A DNA stretch of 64,000 nt, taken from positions 1,289,320 through 1,353,319 of the forward strand of contig NZ_RAPN01000001.1 of NCBI RefSeq assembly GCF_003610535.1, in the 5' to 3' direction. The translations under genes were made by a program, and so were the position numbers. Positions 8,339 through 17,602 of the stretch are shown here, piece by piece. The DNA comes from Mangrovibacterium diazotrophicum (GTDB lineage: Bacteria; Bacteroidota; Bacteroidia; Bacteroidales; Prolixibacteraceae). How positions within the stretch are numbered: the stretch's first letter is position 1; every line of letters starts with the position of its first letter. Under the pieces are notes generated by a model, which was not told the DNA's origin, did not search any database, and saw only the letters and a program-made list of their open reading frames with translations.

Positions 8339-10573
8339 TTACAAAACGACCAGCTTTTCCAGCAACTGTCCCATCTTTAAATAGTAGACTCCGGCATGTA
8401 GAAATGAAAGATCCACTGATCCGGTTCCGTTAACAAGCTGATCAAAAATCTTGACACCATTGGTGTTATAAATAGCTAATTCTGTTTCATCCAGGTTGTC
8501 TATGGTGTAGTTCAATGTGCGATCCTGGGATAAAGGATTGGGGAAAACGCTTGACGAACTTTTAATGTCGTTTACCGAAGTACTGATATCTTTCTTTCCC
8601 CAGTAATAAACTTCCCAACCGTCAATTCCGGTCCGGTTAGCATTAATCGGAATACTTCCCCCTTCCATTGAAACAAAGCCTCCTTTTCCAAGCAGGGCCA
8701 TTTTCCCGCTGGCTAAATCAATCCAATAAAACTTTTCGTTTTCACCGATTTCATCTTTGTCGCAGGTCATCGAACTGGTCCCGTTGTTCGAACTCACGTA
8801 TTTTCCGTTATTACCTTTCAAGGCAATCATCCCATCACCGGCATCAACAACCAAAAAATATTTGTCATCAGTCAAACTGGTCGAACTGCAGGTCATGGCC
8901 GAATTTCCGCTTTCGGAGCTGATGTATGTATAGTTATAAGCTTCAAAACTGATGTAATCACCAATACCGCGATAAGGAACACTCGTCGTATAGCTTCGGA
9001 TTGTATCGATTAAACCGGCATTTCTACGAAACTTGGAAGTCACAAACTTGTCCCATTTCTGTTTGATCAGTTCTTCGCTATCCCAGTTTAAGTCGGGAGT
9101 TGTATTGGTATTTCCGAGATACAATCCCCAGTTCAGGGTTGAAGTAATGTTTTTGTAAGTCCAGTTCGACCAGGCGCCGTTAAAACAGTTCATGCCGTTC
9201 ATCCATTTGCTCCACAAATCGAGGTTATTCCAGAAGTTGTACTCGCCCGCAAGAACCGGTGTGTTCCATTGCAATTGATGCCAGGCCATATCGCCCAAAG
9301 CCCAGTTGATAAATCCATTTTGGGAATCCCAGTTGTAGTAGTCGGTATTGTAATAATGTGCTTGATATAGCATATTCTCCCATCCGCGCTGGCTTGGCGA
9401 ATCAATCATATCGAAGTTATAAAAGGCCTGTACCGAAATAATATGATCGGCATCGATGGCACGAACGGCCTTGTATATGAGATCATACATATCGCTCGTT
9501 GTGAACGATGAGTTGCTACTCACAGGTTCGTTCATCAGATCGTACGCACAAACTGCAGGTTCACCTTTGAAATGGGTGGCAACTGCTTTCCACAAATCAA
9601 CCGTCATTTGCTGCGATTCCGGATCGTTCCACAATTCGTTGGTTGTCGCCTGTCCACTCGTGATATAGCCGTCCAAACCACCCGGAGCTCCGTGCAAATC
9701 GAGCATAACATAAATTTCCCGCTGGGAGCATTGCTCAACAACCCAATCCAACTGTTTAAACCCATTGGCTTTAATCGAGCCGTCGTTGTTCATCACTTCC
9801 ATCCAATAAAACGGAACACGAACCATATTCATTCCCATCGCTTTAATACTGTCCAGATCAACCGTCGTGATCCACTGATCCTGATAATAATCCCAAAGTT
9901 CATCGGCTTTATCTACTCCAAAGCGATCATAGGTTGCATTCCGTACCGTGAAATCGTCATTCATGTAGAGGTAAAACTCGGCAATAGACCAGGTACTTGT
10001 TGAATTCCCTTTCTGCAATATTTTGATGTAACGGGCTTCCAGCGCGCCAAGATAAACATCAACCACGCTGGTGGTGGCGGATCCGGTAGCTACTTCAGTC
10101 CAACTGGTACCATCCGTTGAGATCGAGATACGATAGTAGGATGGTGATTCTTCCGCTACTCCGCCAGACTTCAACGAAATTTTGTCAAAAACGATATTCT
10201 TTTGACAATCGATTGTGATGCCTTGACCAGCCGTAGCGACCTGCGCGGTGCCCGAATTCCATTTGGTTGACTCGTCGCCATCCAGTATGTAGGCTAAATT
10301 ATCACCGGAAACGGAGCTTGTGTTTGACGCTGTCCAGCTATCCCGGTTCAGCAACCCGTAGCCAAGTGGACCGATCCAATACTCCATGCTCAACCACGAG
10401 CCCAAGTTTGTTCCCCGCAGGGCAACCACATCTCCTTCTCCCGATTTATTTCGAACATAAGGGCCCGACGCTTTCAAAAAGTCTGACGAATCAAACTGTC
10501 CGTAACTTTTGTCAACAGCAGTAAAAAGGAGCAGGATTAGAATGGGAAGTAGAAAAATCGTTCTTGTTTTCAT
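8339..10573 (-). CDS. GH5 glucanase with inserted F5/8-type domain, fascin-like domain and T9SS sorting domain
   Basis: 744 residues with a signal peptide of about 25 residues. GH5 begins at LRGTNLGSWLSMEYW (about 52-66), resembling exo-beta-1,3-glucanase-type GH5. It is interrupted at about 77-206 by a discoidin/F5-8C-like carbohydrate-binding domain, then resumes at MGMNMVRVPFYW. The acid/base is E349 (DLMNEP) and the nucleophile E444 (VLAGEYNFW). A beta-trefoil fascin-like region (about 538-655) follows, with repeated YISSESGNSAMTC and YVSSNNGTSSMTC units. The C-terminus (about 665-744, FPNPLSQ..., ending YYLKMGQLLEKLVVL) is a type A T9SS signal, so the enzyme should be exported across the outer membrane. 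It is the first enzyme after susD in PUL1. Confidence 0.88.
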   Translation of the reverse strand: MKTRTIFLLPILILLLFTAVDKSYGQFDSSDFLKASGPYVRNKSGEGDVVALRGTNLGSWLSMEYWIGPLGYGLLNRDSWTASNTSSVSGDNLAYILDGDESTKWNSGTAQVATAGQGITIDCQKNIVFDKISLKSGGVAEESPSYYRISISTDGTSWTEVATGSATTSVVDVYLGALEARYIKILQKGNSTSTWSIAEFYLYMNDDFTVRNATYDRFGVDKADELWDYYQDQWITTVDLDSIKAMGMNMVRVPFYWMEVMNNDGSIKANGFKQLDWVVEQCSQREIYVMLDLHGAPGGLDGYITSGQATTNELWNDPESQQMTVDLWKAVATHFKGEPAVCAYDLMNEPVSSNSSFTTSDMYDLIYKAVRAIDADHIISVQAFYNFDMIDSPSQRGWENMLYQAHYYNTDYYNWDSQNGFINWALGDMAWHQLQWNTPVLAGEYNFWNNLDLWSKWMNGMNCFNGAWSNWTYKNITSTLNWGLYLGNTNTTPDLNWDSEELIKQKWDKFVTSKFRRNAGLIDTIRSYTTSVPYRGIGDYISFEAYNYTYISSESGNSAMTCSSTSLTDDKYFLVVDAGDGMIALKGNNGKYVSSNNGTSSMTCDKDEIGENEKFYWIDLASGKMALLGKGGFVSMEGGSIPINANRTGIDGWEVYYWGKKDISTSVNDIKSSSSVFPNPLSQDRTLNYTIDNLDETELAIYNTNGVKIFDQLVNGTGSVDLSFLHAGVYYLKMGQLLEKLVVL

Positions 10574-10680
10574 GATTCGTTCAGGTGTAAAGTGACCATT
10601 TTCAATGCCTCGGGCATGAATTCATATTGAATTTCTGAAAAGACGAGCTTTTCAAATTCGGGTACAGTAAGTTTTTAAGG

Positions 10681-10716
10681 AAAGCGATTATTGAGCCTTA
10701 GCCCAATAATCGCTTT
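10681..10716 (-). terminator. Hairpin between susD and GH5 in PUL1
   Basis: A perfect 13-bp inverted repeat AAAGCGATTATTG / CAATAATCGCTTT has a 10-nt loop and sits 11 bp after the susD stop. The T-tract is short on the minus strand (TTT), so this may be a 3'-end stabiliser or partial terminator rather than a full stop. Confidence 0.55.
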
Positions 10717-10727
10717 TAAAAATTGAA

Positions 10728-12239
10728 TTAATAACCAGGATTTTGCTCAATATTCGGATAGATATTGATTTCGCGTTCAGGTATTGGGAACAATAATCTG
10801 AAATCCTGAAAATTGTATGCTGTGCTTGCTAGTTCAACACCGGCTGGGTAATAGTAGTCTGTTGGGTTTGCTTTAATTTTTGCAAACTGAGCTGACATTA
10901 CTTCGGCAGCATTTCCCCAGCGCACCAAATCAGGCCAGCGTTTATTTTCGAAGGCCAACTCAACGCGACGTTCAGTCATGATGGCCTCGCGCATGGCTGT
11001 TTGGTCAGAAATTGACAAAGCACTCAAACCGGTACGCGAATGTGCATGAACCATATTCAGGTAGGTCAAAGCTCCCGAAACGTCACCCTGTTCGTTCTTT
11101 GCTTCGGCTATCATCAATAGCACCTCAGCGTAGCGGTAAACCGGCCAGTCATCGTCGGTTACCTGATGTTGAACAGCTCCGTGCACATATTTTTTCACAT
11201 AAGGAATATTGTCGTACCCTTCACCTGAATAGAACTGAATAGAAGCATCGAAACGCAGGTCTCCACTTTCATACGCAGCAATCATTTCAGGAGTCGGGGT
11301 ATTCCATCCACCGTAACCGTTTGTGTTCCCGTTCGGAAAGCCACTGATAACGCCGGGATTCGACAAAATCGGTAAAAAGTTGTAAGCAAACATACTGTTC
11401 GCACTAGCCGACAAATCGTCGCTGTACTGAACCTCGAAAATCATCTCCGAATTATTCTTGTTACTCGGATCAAAAATCGCGGCGTAATCAGACTGCAACG
11501 AGTAACCTGAAACGTTGCTCAGGGCAGTTTCTGCATTCGCCCACTCTTCCAGCACTAGATAAGCATTTCCAAGCAAAGTATAAGCGGCACCATTTGCCAC
11601 GTATCCTTTCTCCTGTTCTGAGAACGACGGGAGAATCTCTGCGGCTAATGTCGCATCTGCAATAATCTGAGTATATATCTCGGCAACAGTCGCACGCGTT
11701 TGCAACGTCTCTTCGTAACTGGTCGGGGGAGTCGTCACCAATGGTACGCCGCCAAAATATTGCACGAGGTCGAAATAGGCAAAAGCTCTCAGGAAGAGTG
11801 CCTGTCCCTTGTAGTTGTTCCTGGCATCATCCGAGATATCGGCATCATCAATATATTTCAAAATCTGGTTGGCACGACCGATAATGATAAAGTCGTTTTG
11901 ATATTTGTTAGAAACAGGACCGCCGTTCGAATCATCAATGAACTGATCCACATATTCGCGATCGGCATAACCTCTGTTCGATGTATTGTAAATAAAGCCG
12001 GTATTATCCGAGCGCATTTCACCCATCGACCAGGCACCGTAATCGGCTGCACCTGTTCCGTATAAGTTTCGCAGCGGAACATAGTTCCCCACAATAGCCA
12101 GCTGAAAATCAGCCTCAGTCTCATAAAAGTCGCCGGCGGAAATCACCGTTTCCGGGTAAAGCGTCAGGAAATCGTCTGAGCAGGAAGTCAGGCCCAAACA
12201 CACTCCCAATACCAGGTATATTAATTTCTTTGTATTCAT
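10728..12239 (-). CDS. susD: SusD/RagB-family nutrient-binding lipoprotein, PUL1
   Basis: 503 residues. The lipoprotein signal ends at LTSCSDD (C20), and the start of the mature protein, DDFLTLYPETVISAGDFYETEADF, is typical of SusD. A TPR-rich middle with ALFLRAFAYFDLVQYFGGVPLVT follows, and the C-terminus is NIEQNPGY, a family hallmark. The protein caps the SusC channel and captures oligosaccharide at the cell surface. It lies 21 bp downstream of susC. No separate SusE/SusF-like binding protein is encoded in this PUL. Confidence 0.96.
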   Translation of the reverse strand: MNTKKLIYLVLGVCLGLTSCSDDFLTLYPETVISAGDFYETEADFQLAIVGNYVPLRNLYGTGAADYGAWSMGEMRSDNTGFIYNTSNRGYADREYVDQFIDDSNGGPVSNKYQNDFIIIGRANQILKYIDDADISDDARNNYKGQALFLRAFAYFDLVQYFGGVPLVTTPPTSYEETLQTRATVAEIYTQIIADATLAAEILPSFSEQEKGYVANGAAYTLLGNAYLVLEEWANAETALSNVSGYSLQSDYAAIFDPSNKNNSEMIFEVQYSDDLSASANSMFAYNFLPILSNPGVISGFPNGNTNGYGGWNTPTPEMIAAYESGDLRFDASIQFYSGEGYDNIPYVKKYVHGAVQHQVTDDDWPVYRYAEVLLMIAEAKNEQGDVSGALTYLNMVHAHSRTGLSALSISDQTAMREAIMTERRVELAFENKRWPDLVRWGNAAEVMSAQFAKIKANPTDYYYPAGVELASTAYNFQDFRLLFPIPEREINIYPNIEQNPGY

Positions 12240-12260
12240 ATCAAGTCCGTTTAATTAGTT

Positions 12261-15200
12261 TTAGAAGTTTAGATTAAGACCAAAGGTGAAAGTTCTCGGA
12301 ACAGGGTAAGTCGTTGCATCAGCGCCCGAATTGATTCCACCCGCAGCCGAAACTTCGGGGTTGTTACCCGGGTATTTTGTAAACACAAAAGCCTGTTGAA
12401 TACTTCCGTAGACGCGCACACTTTTAATGTTATTGATACGCTTCAAGGGCAGGTTGTAACCTAAAGTGATGTTTTTGATGGTGAAGTAACTGGCATCGTA
12501 AAGCCATTGAGAACCGGCCCAGTCGCGTTCGTAACCGGTTGTTCCCGATTTTACTTTACCGTATTTACCATCTCCGGGATCATCAGCCGATCTCCAGCGA
12601 CGATCAACCGCTTTGTACACATTGAAGTTACCATCGAGGTTTGCCGCAAAACGATCCATCAGGTTAAAGATCTTATGCCCGTATGCGCCTTGGCAAACAA
12701 CTGCCAAATCGAAGTTTTTGTAATAGAATGTGTTGGTCAAACCATAAATCGCTTTGGGAGCGGCACTACCCAAAACTGTTTTATCACGGTCGTCGTTGTA
12801 TACCCATCCATCGCCATCCTGATCCTTAAACTTGATGGTACCAACTTCAGCTCCCTGGCGTCCGACTGCGTCAACTTCTTCCTGGGTATAGTACAATCCG
12901 TCCCATTCCAGACCATAAAGTTGTCCCAGCGGCTGTCCGACTTCAGTAATTGTATAGTCGCCATAAATCGTTGCATTGGTTGTCCCCAACTCAAGAGCTT
13001 CGTTTCGGTTAAAGGCGATATTGAAATCGGTGTCCCACTTAAACTTACCGGTTAAGTTTTTGGTGTTAATGGTGACCTCGTGTCCCCACAACTTGATTTT
13101 TCCAACGTTGGTCGTAAAACTGTAGAAGCCAGAGGATATTGGAATGTCTACCGTGTAGAGCAAGTTGTCTGTAATTCTTCTGAAGTAGTCGTAGGTCACC
13201 GAAATTCGATTATCGAACAATCCCAGGTCAAGACCGAAGTCAACCTCCGTTGTATTTTCCCAGCCCAAATCTTCATTATTTAAACCTGCGAGACTTTTCC
13301 CGTTAGTGATCACGCCGTTTACCGGATTGTTGGTATCCACGATATTGGAATACTGCGTGTAGTTACCGATGTTGTTGTTACCGGTTACACCCCAGCTACC
13401 TCTCAGTTTCAGGAAAGAAATTTGAGGAACTGCCGACATAAATCCTTCTTCGGAGGCCACCCAACCAAGCGAACCTGATGGGAAATCACCCCAGCGATTT
13501 TGAGATCCAAAACGAGAAGAACCATCACGACGATAAGCCAATGAAACCAGGTATCGATTTTTATAGTTGTAATTGATGCGGCTAATCAAGGAAGCCAAAG
13601 CCCAATCCTGGATATCAGTATTTCCGGTGATTGTCGTTGCTGCATTCAGGGTTTGCACACGATCATCCGGGAAGCCGGTTCCGTAAAGATATCCGCTCTC
13701 ACCATGGGCGCGCTGCGCTGTGTAACCAGCCAAAACTTCGAAGTTATGATCATTAATTTCCTTATTGTAGGTCAACGTATTTTCCCACAACCAGGAATAA
13801 CCGTACGAGTTGCTGTGCGTGGCATAAATACGGGAAGCGTCGTCCGGATTACCGGGGTTGAAAATACTACCAGCTGCTGCAGGGTAAAAGAAGTCGTTCA
13901 CATTGTTACCCAAATCAACACCAATCGATGACTTGTACTTTAAGCCGGTAATTGGCTCGTACTCTACAAAACCAGTTGCCAGCAAACCGATGTTTTTGGT
14001 TTTGTTCTTCACGATCTGCACCTGGTTGTACCAGTTTGGCCCGGGCGAAGTCCCGTAAGTTCCGGTTTCGCCAGTTGTGCCCGACCATGTTCCGGTATTC
14101 ACAGGAATCGTTCCGTCCTCATTAATATACGGCGCCAAGGGTGACGTTAAAATTGCCGACTGAACAATACTTGGTGAGTTGTACCAAATACCATCACTCT
14201 GAGGAGTATTGTTGGTTGTTACCGTATTGGAAACGTTCACCCCAACTTTTACTTTATCGTTGAATTTATATTCAGAGTTCACGCGCAACGAAAAGCGTTT
14301 GTAATCTGAGTTCAACAGGATACCTTCCTGATCGAAATAACCTGCTACAACAGAGGACTTAAATTTGTCTTTACTTGTACTGTAGCTAACCGAATAATTT
14401 TGAATAACTGCTGCACGAGTAACGGCATCAAACCAATCGGTTCCTTCACCGTATTGATCCGGATTTTGGTACATCTCCGGAACACTCCAGCCGTTTTCCT
14501 CGAAGATTTCCTTCTTAAACTTGGCAAACTCCCGGGCATTCATCATATCCGGACGCCCTTTTTCAGGCACCATCTGAACACCAGCATAGGCGCTCACGCT
14601 CATACTGGACTTACCAAACTTTGCCTGCTTTGTTGTGATCAGCACAACACCGTTTGCCGCGCGAGATCCATACAATGCTGTTGACGAAGCATCTTTCAAA
14701 ACAGAAATTGATTCAATTTCATCCGGGTTGATGTTGGCAATGTCGCCCGTCAACGGAAATCCATCAACGACGTAAAGCGGATCGTTTCCGGCGGAAATAG
14801 AAGCCTGACCGCGAATTCGAATTGACATTCCCTGTCCCGGAATACCGGTTGTTTGGTTGATTTGTACACCGGCTAACTTACCCTGCAATTTTTGAGTCAG
14901 CTGCGCTGTTGGAATACTTTCCAAATCTTCCGTTTCGATATTCTGAATCGCACCGGTAATATTTCGTTTGGATTGAGAACCGTATCCAATCGCAACAACT
15001 TCGTCCAAACCAACGGCGTCTTCCCGCATTACCACATTAATCTCAGGCGACTCCCCAACTGTAAATTCTTGGCTGCCCATACCGACGAATGAGAATAGCA
15101 AGACACTTTCGCTGGTCAATCCTCCGATTGTATAACGACCTTCAAAATCTGTAATCGTACCTGTTGTAGTCCCTTTCAAGACCACTGTCACTCCTGGCAG

Positions 15201-15644
15201 CGGGCTTCCGGCGGCATCAGTAACCAACCCAGTCACTTTTCCCGTTTGCTGCTGAACAGCTTGCCCGGAATTTTTACTGGTCGATGGCGTAATAATGATC
15301 AAATTTTTGTCGGTAATCGTGTATTTTACTTTTTGGTTGACGAAGACCTCCTCCAGGAGCGCTTCAATATTTGCCTGATCAACATTGACATTGACCTTTT
15401 CGTCAATATTCAGACGTTCATCCTGCAACAAAAACTTATATTGGGTTTGTTCTTCGACCTGCCGAAGCACTTCACGTATCGATACGTTTTTTAGGTTTAG
15501 TGAGAATTTTGATTGTTGTGAATAGACACTCGCAGACACCGTGAGCGAGAGCAATACAACAAAAACGAATGTTAGTTTCATAATTCGTAAAAGCATTTTG
15601 ACATGAGGACTCAATAAGGACCTCACAATCCAGTTTTTTTTCAT
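12261..15644 (-). CDS. susC: SusC/RagA-family TonB-dependent outer-membrane transporter with STN domain, PUL1
   Basis: 1127 residues. A long basic N-terminus precedes the signal peptide. An STN domain (about 45-125), a CarboxypepD-regulatory-like domain (about 137-215), the plug (about 222-330) and a 22-strand type barrel ending in LNLNF follow. The STN domain normally contacts a FecR anti-sigma factor, which fits the FecR and sigma genes directly upstream. It imports glycan oligomers with SusD. A predicted antisense RNA covers its leader (see 15658-15741). Confidence 0.96.
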   Translation of the reverse strand: MKKNWIVRSLLSPHVKMLLRIMKLTFVFVVLLSLTVSASVYSQQSKFSLNLKNVSIREVLRQVEEQTQYKFLLQDERLNIDEKVNVNVDQANIEALLEEVFVNQKVKYTITDKNLIIITPSTSKNSGQAVQQQTGKVTGLVTDAAGSPLPGVTVVLKGTTTGTITDFEGRYTIGGLTSESVLLFSFVGMGSQEFTVGESPEINVVMREDAVGLDEVVAIGYGSQSKRNITGAIQNIETEDLESIPTAQLTQKLQGKLAGVQINQTTGIPGQGMSIRIRGQASISAGNDPLYVVDGFPLTGDIANINPDEIESISVLKDASSTALYGSRAANGVVLITTKQAKFGKSSMSVSAYAGVQMVPEKGRPDMMNAREFAKFKKEIFEENGWSVPEMYQNPDQYGEGTDWFDAVTRAAVIQNYSVSYSTSKDKFKSSVVAGYFDQEGILLNSDYKRFSLRVNSEYKFNDKVKVGVNVSNTVTTNNTPQSDGIWYNSPSIVQSAILTSPLAPYINEDGTIPVNTGTWSGTTGETGTYGTSPGPNWYNQVQIVKNKTKNIGLLATGFVEYEPITGLKYKSSIGVDLGNNVNDFFYPAAAGSIFNPGNPDDASRIYATHSNSYGYSWLWENTLTYNKEINDHNFEVLAGYTAQRAHGESGYLYGTGFPDDRVQTLNAATTITGNTDIQDWALASLISRINYNYKNRYLVSLAYRRDGSSRFGSQNRWGDFPSGSLGWVASEEGFMSAVPQISFLKLRGSWGVTGNNNIGNYTQYSNIVDTNNPVNGVITNGKSLAGLNNEDLGWENTTEVDFGLDLGLFDNRISVTYDYFRRITDNLLYTVDIPISSGFYSFTTNVGKIKLWGHEVTINTKNLTGKFKWDTDFNIAFNRNEALELGTTNATIYGDYTITEVGQPLGQLYGLEWDGLYYTQEEVDAVGRQGAEVGTIKFKDQDGDGWVYNDDRDKTVLGSAAPKAIYGLTNTFYYKNFDLAVVCQGAYGHKIFNLMDRFAANLDGNFNVYKAVDRRWRSADDPGDGKYGKVKSGTTGYERDWAGSQWLYDASYFTIKNITLGYNLPLKRINNIKSVRVYGSIQQAFVFTKYPGNNPEVSAAGGINSGADATTYPVPRTFTFGLNLNF

Positions 15645-15657
15645 ACTTTTGGTTGTT

Positions 15658-15741
15658 ATTAGATTAGTAATTACCTACTGTTGGAGCAGTTAGGTGATAA
15701 TTCATTCAAACCGCCATGTGTTGGAGCACTCGGCGGTTTTT
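15658..15741 (+). ncRNA. Candidate antisense RNA over the susC leader, PUL1
   Basis: The plus strand carries TACTTTTG at 15644-15651, an exact TAnnTTTG box whose first base lies over the A of the susC start codon. A start about 7 nt downstream and the plus-strand terminator at 15708-15741 would give about 84 nt with two hairpins (15673-15695 and 15708-15739). Both contain GTTGGAGCA. No -33 element was found. The position resembles cis-antisense RNAs described at Bacteroides PULs (DonS type). This is a prediction only. Confidence 0.35.
15708..15741 (+). terminator. Plus-strand intrinsic terminator in the fecR-susC gap, PUL1
   Basis: The stem AAACCGCC (15708-15715) pairs with GGCGGTTT (15732-15739), has an inner GTG/CAC pairing, and runs into five T on the plus strand. 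The flanking genes are both on the minus strand, where no T-tract follows, so the orientation is antisense to the operon. Confidence 0.55.
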
Positions 15742-15744
15742 CCT

Positions 15745-16713
15745 TTAGTTTCGTTTGATTAAATAATGATTCCCTTCTTTTTTATAATTTAACTCACTTG
15801 CAAGTGATATTGCATCTAAGATTTCTTCGACATTTTCAACGTCGAATACACCAGAGTAGTGGATTTCCTGAGCAATGCTTTCCGGGTAAAATTCAATGTC
15901 TACATTGAATTTTCGCTCCAGTTTCCGGGCCAGCGATCCCATGTCTTCTTCGTGCAGGTACATTTTGTTACTCGTCCACGAACTATACTCTCCGGGATTA
16001 ACCTCGGCAAGTAAAAACTGCTTTTTCTTCTTTTGGAAAGTGGCCATTTGTCCGGGTTCGAGCTTTATCTCTTTCATCCCCGGTGAGTTGATCCCGATTG
16101 AGCCTTGCTGCAACACCGTTAGTACTTCAGGATCTTCCTTGTAAGCCGAAACATTGAATTTGGTTCCGTAAACCTTAATTTGAAAATCCTTGACGTCGAC
16201 AACGAATGGAACATCGCTATGTGTTACTTCAAAAAACCCTTCGCCCGTTAATTTTACTTCTCTCGAATCTTTGCCGAACGTATTGGAGTACGACAGCTGA
16301 GAAAGCGAGTTTAGCCAAACTTTAGTACTATCGGGCAGGTAAACAAGGGTGCGGTTTCCTAATTCAGTTTGAACTGCAATCACCGCATTTTGGGGAGTAT
16401 TGCCAAACTGAATCCAGGTGAATAGTCCGATCATCAATAGCACGCTTGCGGCTACGCTTATACCTGATGTCAGGAAGAATCGTTTCCGATCCCGCTTTTT
16501 CGCCTCAAGCTTCCGATTGAGTTCGGCAAAAGCACGTTTCTGATCTACTTTGTGATACCCCTGAAGATTCGAGGATTCGTTCCAGATGGCTTTTACTTTT
16601 TCAAAAAGAGCTTGATTTTCCGGCTGGGTCATTTCTTTCTGAAAAAGAGTTCTCTCTTCGTCAGAAGCGCTATCGGAAAGGATCGCGAGGAATAGTTCGT
16701 AAATGGCCTTCAT
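15745..16713 (-). CDS. FecR-family anti-sigma factor, PUL1
   Basis: 322 residues. A cytoplasmic N-terminal part (about 1-78) is followed by one membrane segment (about 80-104). The periplasmic FecR domain (GNRTLVYLPDSTKVWLNSLSQLSY, then VKLTGEGFFEV) and a C-terminal DUF4974-like domain follow. It should hold the cognate ECF sigma factor until the SusC STN domain signals. It lies 66 bp after the sigma gene and 100 bp before susC. Confidence 0.93.
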   Translation of the reverse strand: MKAIYELFLAILSDSASDEERTLFQKEMTQPENQALFEKVKAIWNESSNLQGYHKVDQKRAFAELNRKLEAKKRDRKRFFLTSGISVAASVLLMIGLFTWIQFGNTPQNAVIAVQTELGNRTLVYLPDSTKVWLNSLSQLSYSNTFGKDSREVKLTGEGFFEVTHSDVPFVVDVKDFQIKVYGTKFNVSAYKEDPEVLTVLQQGSIGINSPGMKEIKLEPGQMATFQKKKKQFLLAEVNPGEYSSWTSNKMYLHEEDMGSLARKLERKFNVDIEFYPESIAQEIHYSGVFDVENVEEILDAISLASELNYKKEGNHYLIKRN

Positions 16714-16779
16714 TTGGTTTGCTTTTACCTCTGAGACATTTGTAAAAGCAAAAGGTCTTACTCCGACTTCGTATTTTTT

Positions 16780-17334
16780 TCAAATAAATTCAGGGTAGGC
16801 TGTTTCCAGACACTCCTTAACGTATTTTAAAGCCTTACCAATCTGAGCTTTAACCGTCTTTATCGAAATGTGATTTTTTTCTGCAATTTTTTCCTGTTTC
16901 TCGTCGTCAAACCGACTTTCTTTGAAAATTTCCTTGCAGCGGGGAGGAAGCTTCTCGATACAATCAAATAAATACTGACGAAATTCTTCAGATTCTATTT
17001 CGGACAAATTAACCGATAAATCCTCTTCAGTTTTCGCCATTTTATAATAGTCTATTCTGACGCTGGCCGACTTAATTTTATTCAAACACCTGTTTTTTAC
17101 GGCTGTGTAGAGGTATGCTTTAATCGTAATTTTAACATTCAGTTGCTTTCGATTATTCCAAAGTTTCTCGAAAACATCCTGAACAACATCTTCTGCGACA
17201 TAGATATCCGCAACAAAACGAACCGCATAATTACACAAAGGCTGGTAGTAATGGGAAAAAAGATGCTCAAAGGCTCCAAAGTCTCCTCCTTTCATCTTCG
17301 TAACAAACAAATATTCGTCAAACTCTTGCGGCAT
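16780..17334 (-). CDS. RNA polymerase ECF-type sigma factor, PUL1
   Basis: 184 residues. Region 2 (FEHLFSHYYQPLCNYAVRFV, then AEDVVQDVFEKLWNNR) and region 4 (LPPRCKEIFKESRFDDEKQEKIAEKNHISIKTVKAQIGKALK) are both clear. It is the first gene of the sigma-FecR-SusCD series and probably drives transcription of PUL1 once released by the adjacent FecR protein. Confidence 0.95.
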   Translation of the reverse strand: MPQEFDEYLFVTKMKGGDFGAFEHLFSHYYQPLCNYAVRFVADIYVAEDVVQDVFEKLWNNRKQLNVKITIKAYLYTAVKNRCLNKIKSASVRIDYYKMAKTEEDLSVNLSEIESEEFRQYLFDCIEKLPPRCKEIFKESRFDDEKQEKIAEKNHISIKTVKAQIGKALKYVKECLETAYPEFI

Positions 17335-17510
17335 AAGGGAGCCTATTACTTCCGTTTAATTTGATTGTAATGATAACAATTTTCCATGGAACCTCTTCGA
17401 TTCGTTCACCGCGATTAATGAGAAATAGAGTATTTTCCATACTTATTCATTCCAGGTAGCCTCCTCGCGCAAATTTGATTTGCATCATAACCGATACTCC
17501 CACGATCCTT

Positions 17511-17541
17511 TTTATGCCCAACCAAAATGATTGGGCATAAA
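17511..17541. repeat. 11-bp inverted repeat in the divergent sigma/SRAP intergenic region
   Basis: TTTATGCCCAA (17511-17521) and TTGGGCATAAA (17531-17541) pair perfectly around a 9-nt loop. No T-tract follows on either strand, so a terminator is unlikely. It lies 61 bp upstream of the SRAP start and 177 bp upstream of the sigma start, and may be an operator or an RNA hairpin. Confidence 0.5.
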
Positions 17542-17602
17542 CATTCTAATAATCAGTCTGTTTTAATAACAAAGTCGTTAACCAAATCAAAAGCTGGAAG
17601 TG

